Assembly (NCBI GenBank): GCA_013397795.1
Contig: VZTJ01004095.1
Coordinates: 288,338 to 352,337, forward strand
DNA: 64,000 bases
Direction: 5' to 3'
Source of the DNA: Orthonyx spaldingii
Lineage: Eukaryota > Chordata > Aves > Passeriformes > Orthonychidae
Part shown: piece by piece, positions 10,884 to 26,500 of the stretch
How positions within the stretch are numbered: position 1 is the first letter of the stretch
Layout of the letters: each line of letters starts with the position of its first letter
Position numbers and translations under genes: made by a program
The notes under the pieces: generated by a model
What the model was told of the DNA's origin: nothing
Database searches by the model: none
What the model saw: the letters and a program-made list of their open reading frames with translations, nothing else

Positions 10884-11215
10884 GACTGGTTTGGGTGGAA
10901 AGGACCTTAAAGCTCATCCAGTCTCACTCCAGGGACACCTTCCACTGTCCCAGGGTGCTCCAAGCCACATCCAGCCTGGCCTGGGACACTTCCAGGGATC
11001 CAGGGGCAGCCACAGCTTCTTTGGGCACCCTGTGCCAGGGCCTCCCCACCCTCACAGGGAACAATTCCTTCCCAATATTCCATGTAAGCCATTCTCCCTT
11101 GTCCTGGCACTCCACGCTCTTGTCCCAAGTTCCTCTCCAGCTTTCTTGGAGCCCCTTCATGCACTGGGAGAGGCTCTGAGGTCTGCCTGGAGCCTTCTCC
11201 AGGCTATTTTTACCC
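10884..11215 (-). mobile_element. CR1 LINE 3' fragment, longest in the window
   Basis: It begins ACTGGTTTGGGTGGAAAGG and continues through CCTTCCACTGTCCCAGGGTG and CAGGGCCTCCCCACCCTCAC to the upstream CR1 3' region GGAGCCTTCTCCAGGC. It is antisense to KIF17. Confidence 0.85.
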
Positions 11216-11264
11216 CAAAACTACCTCTGCCCTGTTTGGGTGGATGAAGAGCTGTTCCCTGCAG

Positions 11265-11356
11265 CGCTCAGTGAGGCCAAGTGCCAGAATTATGAGAGAA
11301 AAATGGAGATGTTCAAGTCAGCAGATGTGGATGCCAAAAAGTGTGTGTTCCTGTAA
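11265..11356 (+). other. Possible short coiled-coil exon remnant
   Basis: After a CCCTGCAG acceptor the frame reads LSEAKCQNYERKMEMFKSAD and ends at TAA (11356-11358). It has the heptad-like charge pattern of a coiled coil, but I cannot match it to a named KIF17 segment and there is no good donor. Confidence 0.25.
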
Positions 11357-13282
11357 CAAATCCTGCCTGGAGCTGCAGGCGGGGAGCCTTAAGTGCCCGC
11401 ACAGGTTATGGAGATGCCTCCTTTTCCTCTTGAAAGAGGTTGTTGAAGGGCACTTGGAGCCTTCTCATGTCCCTACAGGTAAGGCAGCAGCTGTCCTGTG
11501 GCTCATGGATGGACTTCCCATCAATGAGGCCACTTTTGCCTCCAGCTCATGCATCTCACAGTGTTTGCAGCACATCAGCCAGAACTGACAGCAACATTTC
11601 CCAATAATCCTGTTTTAGGGGCACTGTCAGGGCCTGGAGGACAGGGTTGGGATATGAGGGATGCAGGCTTGAGACATGCTTAGCCCATCTCAAAGGCGAC
11701 CTGGCTCAAGGTTTTCCTCCATGTGAGAGCTGTCCTGAGAGAATTCCCTCAGCCAGAGTACACCACCACACACTGAAGCAGCATGGGGGCTTGGGCTGCT
11801 CCAGAAATACACAATTGAAGCAAATTCTGCTGATTTCTCGCTTATTCCATTGTGTGAAACTCTATTACAATTAGAAAAGCTCAACCCAAGATATGCTGTG
11901 GAGTATGAGATTTGATTCTGAACAGTTCTGTGGGTTTTAACCTGTCCTTCTGTGGGTTTTAACCAGTTTTTCAGCTTTCCTGTGGCGTGTGCTTGCTCTG
12001 TTGGGTCTCTCCTGGCTCAAAAAGGAGCTGCTATGAAATGCAGAACAGCAGTGTCTGTAATTTGTGGGGAATTCTGTCTAATGGAGAGATCTCCAAAGAA
12101 ACCCTTCATTTGGATCTGATATCAAATGCTGTCAGTCCTATTGCAGGACTAGTCCTATTGCAACAATGGATCCTATTCCTTTTGTGGCAAACAAAGGAAA
12201 ATGCCCTTCTAATCACATTGTTAAATCCAGGTTCTGTGCAGATTGGGCAGGAGGGTTTGGTTCCACGGGCGTGGGGATTTCAAAGCCACCTGTTCAAGCT
12301 TTGTACATCAGGGCAGCTCAGCAGAGCAAGGACTGAATCCCTGGATTCAATCATGTATTCAGCAAAGGAAGGGGAAGGTCACTTGGCAGGAGCAGTGCAG
12401 CAGAATAGCAGGTCAGTTCTGGGGGAGAATGAGAAATTTCAGAGGGTTTGGAGATAATTAAGAGGCTGTTATCAGTAAAGGGGTTATCAGCCAATTTGAG
12501 CTAGTGCTGGCCAACCTGAGCTATCTGCTCTGCTCCAAATCCTGTGCAGACAAAGGAATGGCTCTGGAGCATGGCTTTATTTCCATGTCAGAGCTTGATT
12601 TCAAACACAGGTCTGTGCCAGTGCTCCACTAACAGCGCTGAGGTCACACAAGTCATCAACTCTGGCTGATACTGACCCAAAATGGAAACCACACTGTGGC
12701 TTTCAGCTCTACCACTCCCATTTTAAACAATTCTCTGTGTAATTTTGGCACCTTTTGTGCATCTTAAAAAGAATTAAATATAATACTATATTCAATGTTT
12801 ATTTAAATAAGAAAAATATAAATTACACAAAAAAGGGTTTTAAAGAGTTTTGTAAGCGTAGATACGGATTTCTGGACATCTTTGTTGACTGAAGTGCTTG
12901 GAGTAACACATGCTTTGCCCTTGTGGAGTATTTTGCCCAGAGAAGCTGTGGCTGCCCCTGGATCCCTGGAAGGGTCCAAGGCCAGGCTGGACAGGGCTTG
13001 GAGCTACCTGGGATAGGGGAAGGTGTCCCTGCCCATGGTAGGGGATGAGACAAGATGGCCTTTAAGGTCCTTGCCAACCCAAACCATTCTGGGATTCTAT
13101 TTATGACAGAAACTGTTAATAATAAGTAGAATCTGCCATGATTACTCAGGGCAGAAAATCTTGTCATAATTCCCAATTCTCTGTGTCTACCCAAACGTCA
13201 CCCGTGGAAGGATGTGCATCCACCACGCCTGTGCAGCCAGTTCTTAGTACCATTGAGCTCAGAGAAGTGTTCCCTTCTCCAG
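11357..13282 (+). other. KIF17: KIF17 intron, largely featureless
   Basis: No convincing exon was found. A CR1 fragment lies at 12938-13105, and an AT-rich tract precedes it at about 12760-12840. Confidence 0.5.
12938..13105 (+). mobile_element. CR1 LINE 3' fragment
   Basis: CCCAGAGAAGCTGTGGCTGC through CCAACCCAAACCATTCTGGG and a short ATTCTAT tail, in sense orientation. Confidence 0.85.
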
Positions 13283-13507
13283 GCTGCACATGCTGGAGCA
13301 GCTGGTGGTCAGGGGGGAACAGGCTCAGAACAAGGACCTGAAGGAAAAGCACAAACGCCAGAAGAAATGCGAGGACAAGCGGAGACTGCAGCTGGTGGCT
13401 GCACTGCAGGAATCCAACGAGGACAGCAATGAGCAGGCTCTCCTCAATGTCTACGACAGGAGGAGGTTCGAGCCACGAGCAAGATGCTGGAGAAGGTGCA
13501 GGAAAAT
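13283..13507 (+). pseudogene. KIF17: KIF17 second coiled-coil exon with ~7-bp deletion
   Basis: It reads LEQLVVRGEQAQNKDLKEKH, KRQKKCEDKRRLQLVAALQ and NEQALLNVYD, a very well-preserved KIF17 block. The frame breaks near 13455-13463. A seven-base loss, relative to the expected SIQEE codons, would restore EVRATSKMLEKVQEN up to the GTGAGG donor at 13508. As it stands the frame runs to a TGA at the exon end. Confidence 0.8.
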
Positions 13508-14317
13508 GTGAGGGAACAGCTCCTTCCTCCTCCACGTCCCCATTTTTTACATCACAGTGTTTAGGGCTGTAGGTTTAGAGAATGACTCTGGCTGTGTCAA
13601 TATTTCATACACCACACTGTTTGTATGAGTTTTTATGAAATCCCAGATGCAACAGCCCTCCGGTGGGGAATTAAGCTTTAGAAGCCCAAACCCCACCAGT
13701 TCTAAAGGCTGGGTGTGTGACACCTGGCTAGAACAGGATGTGTTCGGATGGGAGGGGATGCGACTCCCTCTGCTGACCTACGGATCTGCTGCAGCTCCTG
13801 CCAGTGCTGAGCACACTTTCTGGGGGAAGAAATAAAACATAAAAGTAATGCTCTTAAATTTTACATTTAAAATCTTTATTTTCAGAACACCTGAAAATCA
13901 GTTTTGCTCTGATATTTTGTGGTAGAATCAGAGGGGCTGCAAAAAAAATGACATTTGTGTGTAAGTCCTAGACCTGCACATGAAGGACTTGCTTTGTTTG
14001 GGTATTTAGGTTATCAAAGAAATATTGCACCTTTTTAACCAAAGTTAGGAACTTCCAAGAGTTCCAACACCACACCAGTAAGATTAGCTTGAGGTTCATT
14101 CAAAAATCACCCCTGTGGAGAAACATGAGAAATCTTTCTTTAAAACAGACATGGAATAATCTCTCCACCCAAATTTCCTCCTAATTTGTACCCAAATTAG
14201 AAATCTTTCCAAATATTGAAGCTTTCCTGAGTGTCTTTCTCTGCCTGGCAATTCCTGTACTCATGGTAACCATTGGTGTCCCTGCCTTATAATCCTGACG
14301 CCTTTTTCTGTGTCCAG

Positions 14318-14573
14318 CTCCAGGCTGCTGAGACCGAGATCAAACACCTGCAGTTGGAGTTTGGGCTGGAAAAGATGGATTACCTGAGCACCATCCGGCA
14401 CCAGGAGCGAGACCTGCTGCTCTGCCAGCAGCTGCTGGATCAGGTGCAGTCCCTCGTCGGGGACTGCAACTACAGCAACCTGGAGAAGAGCAGGCGTGAA
14501 TCTGTCTGGGATGAGGACAGCAGCTGCCGGAAGATTCCAGAGCCTGTCATTCAAAAAACCCACCTGCCCGCAG
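14318..14573 (+). pseudogene. KIF17: KIF17 tail exon, intact
   Basis: Open throughout: LQAAETEIKHLQLEFGLEK, YLSTIRHQERDLLLCQQLL, CNYSNLEKSRRESVWDED, KIPEPVIQKTHLPA. This is diagnostic KIF17 tail sequence. The donor is GCAGGTAAGG. Confidence 0.85.
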
Positions 14574-14985
14574 GTAAGGGGACAGGCCCAGGTGAGAGGA
14601 AGGTGCTGTGGAGGACAGGAAGGTGACACAGGCACGCAGCTCTGCCAGGCTCGGCAGGTCACGCTGGGGCTGCACACACTTATAACATCTTCCACATAAA
14701 GTTTGTCTGGAAAGTTTGAATAACGTGATCTAAGGTGGCACATAGTGCGGATCCCTCGGGAATCTCTGAGCAGTGCCGGGATCAGGGAGCGCAGTCAGGA
14801 GCGTGGTGATTGTTCTACACACAACGACCCTTAACGCCATCCCTGCCACAGCCCAAACCTGCCCGGACAAGCCCCTCAAATGAGAGCAGGGAGCCAGCGG
14901 TATGGCCCATTGCTCCTCCATTTCTATCCTGCCTTACCAATTTTGCCTTATTGCTGGCGCTGCTGACAGCGTTGCCCTCCTGCAG

Positions 14986-15088
14986 CTCGAGGAAGACCAC
15001 TACAGGCTGGACAGGAGCGACTGCGAGACCATCGCCAGCAACCACTTCCGATGCCGGCAAGCCAGCCAGATCCTGCACCTGGACCAAG
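14986..15088 (+). pseudogene. KIF17: KIF17 penultimate exon
   Basis: It encodes LEEDHYRLDRSDCETIASNH and FRCRQASQILHLDQ, matching the conserved IASNYFRxKRASQIL tail block. Its reading phase (0) does not fit the exon ending at 14573 (phase 1), so an intervening exon is missing or the frame is broken again. Confidence 0.7.
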
Positions 15089-15273
15089 GTAATCCCCTCT
15101 TCCCTGACATTGCCGGCACTGTTCATTTTCCTCCTCCTTGAGAAATCAAATGGCGACCCACCCAGGACCAGTTCTGCCTCAACCCCTTGACCTCTCAGGG
15201 GCTTCTCGCAGGACGCAGCCGCATTTTGGGGCCCTGCACCCACCCACCACAACCCCTTCCTGTCCTCTTGCAG

Positions 15274-15417
15274 CTCCCGCGGGCTCCGAGGGGGCTCCGG
15301 GCAGCGCCTGCAGCTTCCCCAGCCCGGCCCTTGCGCCCGCAGCCCCTCGCCTCGGCTCCCGCGGCCGGCAGCACGCGCAAGAGGGGCAACGCCAGCTCCA
15401 GCGCCCGCCGCTTCTGA
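15274..15417 (+). pseudogene. KIF17: KIF17 last exon
   Basis: After a CTCTTGCAG acceptor, one frame reads APAGSEGAPGSACSFPSPAL. Another ends STRKRGNASSSARRF with TGA at 15415-15417, resembling the basic KIF17 C-terminus. A frame change within this GC-rich exon is likely. No AATAAA follows before DDOST. Confidence 0.55.
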
Positions 15418-15556
15418 CCCATCGCGGCTGCGGCCGGGCGGACCGGGCCCTCCCTCCTCCGGCCGCGCTAAGTCGCGATGGCGCTGTCGCGACAGCGGCC
15501 GCGATGGGGCGCGACGGCGTTTGCGCGGCGTGCCGGCGTCGCGGAGCTGTCTGTCG

Positions 15557-15639
15557 CTGATTGGCTGGCGGCCGCGCGGCCCTGGCGCTGATTGGCTGGG
15601 GGCTGCCCGCCTCTGAGGTAGTTCGGCTCCCGGACCAAG

Positions 15640-15647
<8 letters not shown>
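15557..15647 (+). promoter_or_regulatory. DDOST: DDOST promoter: paired CCAAT boxes and YY1 site over the ATG
   Basis: CTGATTGGCTGG occurs twice, at 15557-15568 and 15588-15599, spaced 31 bp. Both are inverted CCAAT (NF-Y) boxes. CAAGATGGCGGC at 15636-15647 is a consensus YY1 site that includes the DDOST start codon. There is no TATA box, and the island is CpG-dense. The island also covers the last KIF17 exon. Confidence 0.65.
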
Positions 15648-20926
<5,279 letters not shown>

Positions 20927-21265
20927 GCTCCCTGTGGGAGCCTTTTCCTGGCGTCAGGAGGGCCGGGCAGTGCTCGGAGCCTCGCGTGTATCTGTGTGAG
21001 GACTGCTGGGTGCCGGATGTGCTGTGGGGCTGTGTTTGGTCTTTTTTATTTTTACGCCTGGGAGGATTATTGAGAATGAAAATTAAGTTTTGGGGGGGAA
21101 ATCTGTTGCCAAAGTGTCTGCAAAACCCAGGACCAGGATGCTTCCGGGGTTCATTGATGAGTCGCGACGTTTGTTTGGCTCCTCTGTTGGAATGATGTGG
21201 AGTTGGGTTGGAATGATTTGGATTGCAGATTAAGTCCAGTTCAAAATAAAGTCTCGTTCCTCTCA
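20927..21265 (+). other. DDOST: DDOST 3' UTR
   Basis: Non-coding sequence after the DDOST stop, running to the AATAAA at 21245-21250. The cleavage site is expected some 15-25 bases later. Confidence 0.7.
21245..21250 (+). terminator. DDOST: DDOST poly(A) signal AATAAA
   Basis: AATAAA lies 319 bases after the stop, followed by a GT/CT-rich stretch. It is the only canonical signal before the intergenic minisatellite. Confidence 0.75.
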
Positions 21266-21880
21266 CCCTGGATGGGAGTGAAGTGAATTCAGGGCGTGGG
21301 GCCTTCGCATGCATTCCCAGAGCTCAGGGATGTGTCCTCACCTCACCCTCGCCTGCTCCGAGTGTTCTCCAGGGTGGGCTGGGAGGGAACAGTCGGATGG
21401 TGCTGAGGCTGGAGAGTGCTGAAAGGCAAAAGGGGGAGTCTGGGGTGCACAAGGGGACTTGGGACACTCCAGAAAGCACGATGAAGGGTCTGGGGTGCAC
21501 CAAAGGCACGCAGAGGAGGACAGGGCACCTCAAAACCCACCCTGTGCCCCATAACGCAAACAGGTGAGTTCAGGGACACTCCAAAGACTTAGCAAGGGCC
21601 AGGGATCACCCCAAAATGCACACTGAGGGATCTAGGGGGAAAAAAAGCACCTGGGAAATGTGATCCCAAGAAAACTGGAGTGAAGTGGAGAAGCTGAAGG
21701 GGTGGCAGGGGTGTGAGATGGAGTGAGAGGCTTTTGGGGTGCATCAGGGCTGTTTTGGGATGGAAGGTGGAGAAATAACGCTGGTGGTGATGGGGGCAGA
21801 GGTACCAGTAAATTAAAAGGATGAAGAAGGTGATGAGGGGGCAGCGGGGGGATGCAGGGACCTGTAGGGATCCTTGGGAC
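21266..21880. other. Spacer between DDOST and the minisatellite
   Basis: No gene is visible. There are loosely repeated GGGGTGCAC and GGGACACTCC phrases. Nothing resembling PINK1 or AGMAT, the human neighbours of DDOST and DDI2, was found. Confidence 0.5.
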
Positions 21881-22674
21881 ACAGGGGCCACCACAGCGTG
21901 GGGCACAGGACCCCTGGGGGACGCCTGGGGACAACAGCGACCACCAGGGACACAGCAGAGGGACCCCAGGATACACTGTGATCCCTGAGGGGACAGGAAC
22001 CCCTGAGGGCACAGAGGCCCTGGCACACAGGGACCCCCCTTGGGGCAAAGGGACACAGCGAGCACCAAGGGGCACAAGAACCTGCTGGAAGCACAGTGAC
22101 ACCCGGGATCCCTGCAGACAGAGGACCTCCGGGGACACAGGGACCACGGGGAGACACCTGGGGACAACAGGGACCGCCAGGGGCACAGGGATCCCTGGGG
22201 AGATGGGAACGGCTGGAGGACATCTGGGGACACCGGGACCACCGGCGACACCGGGACCGCCGGTGACCAGTGACACCCAGGGGCACAGGGATCCCTTGGC
22301 GGCACAGAGACCCCAGACGACACCTGGGAACACCCTGGGATACAGCGACCCAGGGGAGCCCTGGGGACACGGGGACCGGCGGTGACCAGTGACGCCCAGT
22401 GATCTCTTGGCGGCACAGGGACCCCAGCGTACCTCGGGGACACCATGGGACACAGGAACCCCAGGGGACATCCGGGATCACCGTGGGACACAGGGACCCC
22501 AGAGTGCCGGGGGGACACGGGGACGGCCGGTGACACCCGGGATCACCGTGGGACACAAGGACCCGGAGTACCCTGGGGACACGGGGGAGACACGGGGGGG
22601 ACGCGGGCACCGCCGGTGACACCCGGGGTCACCGTGGGACACAGGGACCCGGAGCACCCTGGGGACACGGGGGG
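21881..22674. repeat. GGGACACAGGGACCCC minisatellite next to the gap
   Basis: Units built from GGGGACACCGGGACC and GGGACACAGGGACCCC recur across ~800 bases. They become most regular (about 70-80-bp higher-order periods) just before the N run. Both strands give proline- or glycine-rich frames that are repeat artefacts. Confidence 0.85.
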
Positions 22675-22944
22675 NNNNNNNNNNNNNNNNNNNNNNNNNN
22701 NNNNNNNNNNNNNNNNNNNNNNNNNNNNNNNNNNNNNNNNNNNNNNNNNNNNNNNNNNNNNNNNNNNNNNNNNNNNNNNNNNNNNNNNNNNNNNNNNNNN
22801 NNNNNNNNNNNNNNNNNNNNNNNNNNNNNNNNNNNNNNNNNNNNNNNNNNNNNNNNNNNNNNNNNNNNNNNNNNNNNNNNNNNNNNNNNNNNNNNNNNNN
22901 NNNNNNNNNNNNNNNNNNNNNNNNNNNNNNNNNNNNNNNNNNNN
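22675..22944. other. Assembly gap (270 Ns)
   Basis: Unsequenced run between the intergenic minisatellite and the DDI2 CpG island. The true length is unknown; part of the DDI2 promoter may be missing. Confidence 0.95.
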
Positions 22945-23520
22945 GGCCGGGCGGCCCTGATTGACGCGTGCGCCTGAGCGGCGGGGCGGGCGCTTTGCGA
23001 CGGCGGCGCTTGGCGGCGGCAGCGGCGGCGGTGCGGTGAGGGGAGGGGGCGGCCATGCTGCTCACCGTGTTCTGCCTGCGCCGCGACCGCTCCGAGATCA
23101 CCTTCAACCTGCAGGTGGACGCCGACTTCGAGCTGCAGAACTTCCGCGCCCTCTGCGAGCTGGAGTCCGGCATCCCGGCGGCCGAGAGCCAGGTCAGGGC
23201 CTGCCCCTGCCCCAAGAGCCGGGGAGGGCCCGGCCGGTGCCCCCGGGTCGGGGTCTCCCGCGCTGGGAGCGGCCGTGGCCCCCTCCTCCCGCAGGGTCGG
23301 GAGCGGCCGTGTCCCCCACGCCCCGCGGGGTCGGGGTCCCGGGATCCGCCCCGGCCATCCGGAGTTTGGGGTTGTTTGGGGTGGGGGGTCCTTTCCGATC
23401 CCTCCCCTCGCCGACCTTTCGGGTTTGGGAAGAAACACCTCGCTTTTCCCTCAAAATCCTCTCGGGAGAGGGCTCCGAGTCCCCGGTGACTTGTGGTCCC
23501 TCGGTCCGCAGCGCAGCTGA
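22945..23520 (+). promoter_or_regulatory. DDI2: DDI2 CpG-island promoter and 5' UTR
   Basis: Dense CpG with a GGGGCGGG GC box near 22983 and GGCGG-rich 5' UTR up to GCGGCCATGC at the start codon (23055). No TATA box is visible. Confidence 0.65.
23055..23192 (+). CDS. DDI2: DDI2 exon 1 (Ubl, first half)
   Basis: 46 codons: MLLTVFCLRRDRSEITF through CELESGIPAAESQ. The donor is GTCAGG. Confidence 0.95.
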
Positions 23521-26500
23521 AAGGGAGAAAATAATGTGGGTTTGTTTTGGTTTGTTTTCTGGTGAGGTTTCGGAGGAATTTAATGCTTAGACGGGGCAGG
23601 AGTCGGAGCGAGGGGAACAGGAGTCGGAGCGCGGGGAAGGTGGTGCCCCGTGGGCTCCTCAGACCCCAGGAAACGGGGCTGAAATGTTCGAGAAAGGGTT
23701 TATTTGTCCCATCAAACCCCTGCCCGGTCTGGGGCGGAAAGGGCACATTGAGTCTTTTCCTCCCGTTTTTTTCCACACAGGTGTGGGGACCGAACAGACA
23801 CATCCGTGTGGTTTTCCCAGCAAATATCCCCCTCCAGCCCAGATTCGAGTGGTTTTCCCAGCAAATATCCCCCTCCAGCCCAGATTCGAGTGGTTTTCCC
23901 AGCAAATATCCCCCTCCAGCCCGGATTCAGGACTCACTGGTGTGCCAAGACATGGGGGAGGCTGCGTGTGGGGGCGGCTCTGGGCCATCTGTCTGGGGTT
24001 TGCTCATGTTTTGGGTTCAGTCCCGCGGTTTTGGCAGTTCCTCCCCATTTGTCCTGGGCAGGGCGGCGTCGGCTCCTTTTCTCGGCGCCGGACATGCCTG
24101 GCAGAGTTTGGGGAGTTTAGTGGTGGTGGCTTTTGCTTCTCGAGCCTTTTCCCAGTCTAAATTAACGAAGTGTTTTTCCGCCAAGCCAAGATTAGTCAGC
24201 GCTGGAAGAGCTGCTGCAGGGGCAGCCCTGGAGCTGGAGTGTCCCTCCCCAGCAGGTTCCCGACGTTTGGCTTTCCCTGTGCCTTGGGAGAGCCTTGTTT
24301 TTTTGGAATGGGAGGCTGGTGTTCAGAGAGAAAGAGTCTCAGAGCAGGGGCAGGACATCCAGGTGGGGTGGATTCTCTTTTAGGAAGAAAAAAACTCTTG
24401 ATTTTGGGCAGGTAGAAAGGGAGAACCCACCTCACACGAAGGTTCTGTGCTCCAGCAACCCCGCTGTGGCTGTGTCACAGCCACCAGTGAGCTCCCAGAT
24501 CTGGGGACAACCCCTGTGTGGGGAACTCTGGCATGGCTTCGGAGCTAAAACGCCTCACTGTCACCTTTGTCCCTTGTGTCATGGTGACCTGCAGCTCTGG
24601 GTCTGGTTTAGGATAACGAGGGGTCACTTCTCTGTGTATTTTTTGTTCGGAGTTCCCTTGTTTGAGTTTTTGCAGCACACCTGACCTGGTGGGGTTTGGG
24701 TGCTGCCAGCCCCAGGCGAGGGGAGCAGCGCTGTGCTTTTGTAGCCACCTCTGCCTTCCTTCTGCTCATCCATCTGCCACTCGTGCAGCATCCTGTGCCG
24801 CGTCGTGTCGTGTTTTCCAGGCAGTTATTTATCACTCCTCTCTCTTCTCTTTCTGCCTGGTGTTTGTGAGGTGTTTTGAGAACCTTCAGTGGGGAGAACA
24901 GGTTGGACATCAGGAGGAATTTCTTCCTGGAAAGGGTGGTCAGACATTGAAAGGGGTTGCCCAGGGAAGTTTGGAGTCCCCATCCCTGGAGGTGTCTGAG
25001 GAGGGTCTGGACGTGGCACTCAGTGTTCTGGGTTGGTGACAAGGTGGGGATCCGTCACAAGTTGGACTTGATCTTGGAGGGCTTTTCCAGCCTCAGTGAT
25101 TCTGTGAGAAAGTTATAAAGATACAAGTTGTCAGTGAAACAGCTTCTTGTGTAGAAGGGTTTTGCATTGTTAAACCACAAATAAGCAGTTTTACAGTTAC
25201 CAGACTTGGGTGTTTTCTGCCTGTTTTTCTCAACACAGGTGAATGTTGCATTGAAGGTGCTGTGTTGGCACAAGAGAGGATGAATTTCATTGTAAGGGTT
25301 GTGCAGGGTGGAGTAAACCACTCTGTGAGTGGAGGAAGTTAATCCCAGCCCTGTTCTCTGCTGGTTTGGGCAGTGAATTCCAGGTGCTGCAGTGTGGGGT
25401 GGGGCAGGGAGCTGTCAGGTGTCCGAGGGACGCTGTGGGCACAGGTCGGGGAGATAACAGAGGTGGCTGCTGGTGGCTGTGGTGATAAGAGGAGCTGGGC
25501 GAGGAGAGGGGAAATAATCTGACTTTCCACAGTCTCCTCCATACACCAAGGCTGTGGCTGTCCGGGAGAGGGGATAGGAGGCTCTCAGCAGAGCCACACT
25601 CTTCAGTCCCTTCATTTATTTTCTCTCTGTGCCCTCCCTCTCCTGTGCTGTGCTCAGGAGTATTTGATGGGTTGAGGATTTGGCTTGATTGATGGCTGCA
25701 GGTGGTATCCAGCACTCGTGGTTGGGGTTCCCTGCTCCACGGGGAGGTTCTACCCTCTGGCATCATGCACAAGGAATCCATCAGCGCCTGCATCCCTGGC
25801 CCAGTCACCTCCAGAAGAACCCGCGTCTGGTGCCTGCCAGCCAGCAGAGCTGCCACAGACCAGACAATCAAAAGGCAGCAAAATCCAATCAGTTTGTTTT
25901 AAGAGTGGAGCAGAATGGGTCAGGAGTGGATTAATCCGTGCTGCTAATGGATGTGGCGCGAGTGCCAGGCGCTTAATTCATTGTCTGGGATGTAAGGCCG
26001 AACACTCATAAACCCAATCCCAGCAAGATGACAGAGGTAAAGCCTCACTTAAACTGATTAACTCGTCTCTTCCAGAGTGTCTGCACAGGGAATCTGCCAT
26101 TTCAGATTTGGGTGTGCAGCTGGGATTTATGACACACTGGCTGTCGCTGCGGCGGCACCGACTCAGGCCGGTAACGTGAGAGGCTGCGCCGGGGCTCCCC
26201 AGTGCCAGCTGACCTTGGTTGTGCCGGTGGTGTCGTGTGGGGCAGAGACCAAACCCCTTCAAATCGCTGCACTCAGGCCCTGGCAGGGACCCGGTCGTGA
26301 GGCAGCGCTGAGGCTGCGCACTGTGGTGGTGGTGGGAAGGAGGTAGGAAGCTCATGCTCAGTTCCATCGTGTGTGTTTCCCTGATTCTCTGATTGCTGCC
26401 CTATGGAGTTCTGGTCATCTGTGCTCCTCCTGCCTTGTCTTGCTTTGGCACCCCCACTGACGATGGGTCTCCACTGCTGAGGGCCATAGGGAGAGTCTGT

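Larger units (their letters stand above)
1108..15417 (+). pseudogene. KIF17: KIF17 (kinesin-2 motor) locus, apparently inactivated
   Basis: Family knowledge: KIF17 is a homodimeric kinesin-2 that carries cargo in dendrites and cilia. Recognisable exons: 1108-1524, 2981-3127, 3503-3604, 5873-6060, 7116-7553, 8569-8666, 9266-9402, (10402-10490, 10564-~10880 tentative), 13283-13507, 14318-14573, 14986-15088, 15274-15417. Splice sites are mostly canonical and several blocks are KIF17-specific, such as YLEIYNEDLPDLLGADTKQK and NKDLKEKHKRQKK. Motor ATPase motifs are lost: RxRP reads HCQP, the P-loop reads SQTGSEKS, switch I reads SSLSP, and switch II reads VLAGSE. Frames break in exons 5873-6060 (twice), 9266-9402 and 13283-13507, and the phase into 14986 does not fit. 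DDOST, DDI2 and PLEKHM2 in the same assembly show no such breaks, so read error is an unlikely general cause. A non-motor remnant product cannot be excluded. Confidence 0.78.

Noticed and set aside
21589..22622. Collagen- or proline-rich proteins on either strand
   Set aside because: Frames arise from the GGGACACAGGGACC repeat and exist in several frames at once.
20927..23054. Remnant of PINK1 or AGMAT between DDOST and DDI2
   Set aside because: Searched both strands by eye; only minisatellite and gap were found.
22478..23905. 475-codon minus-strand frame across the gap
   Set aside because: It is kept open by Ns and runs through the DDI2 CpG island and intronic repeats.
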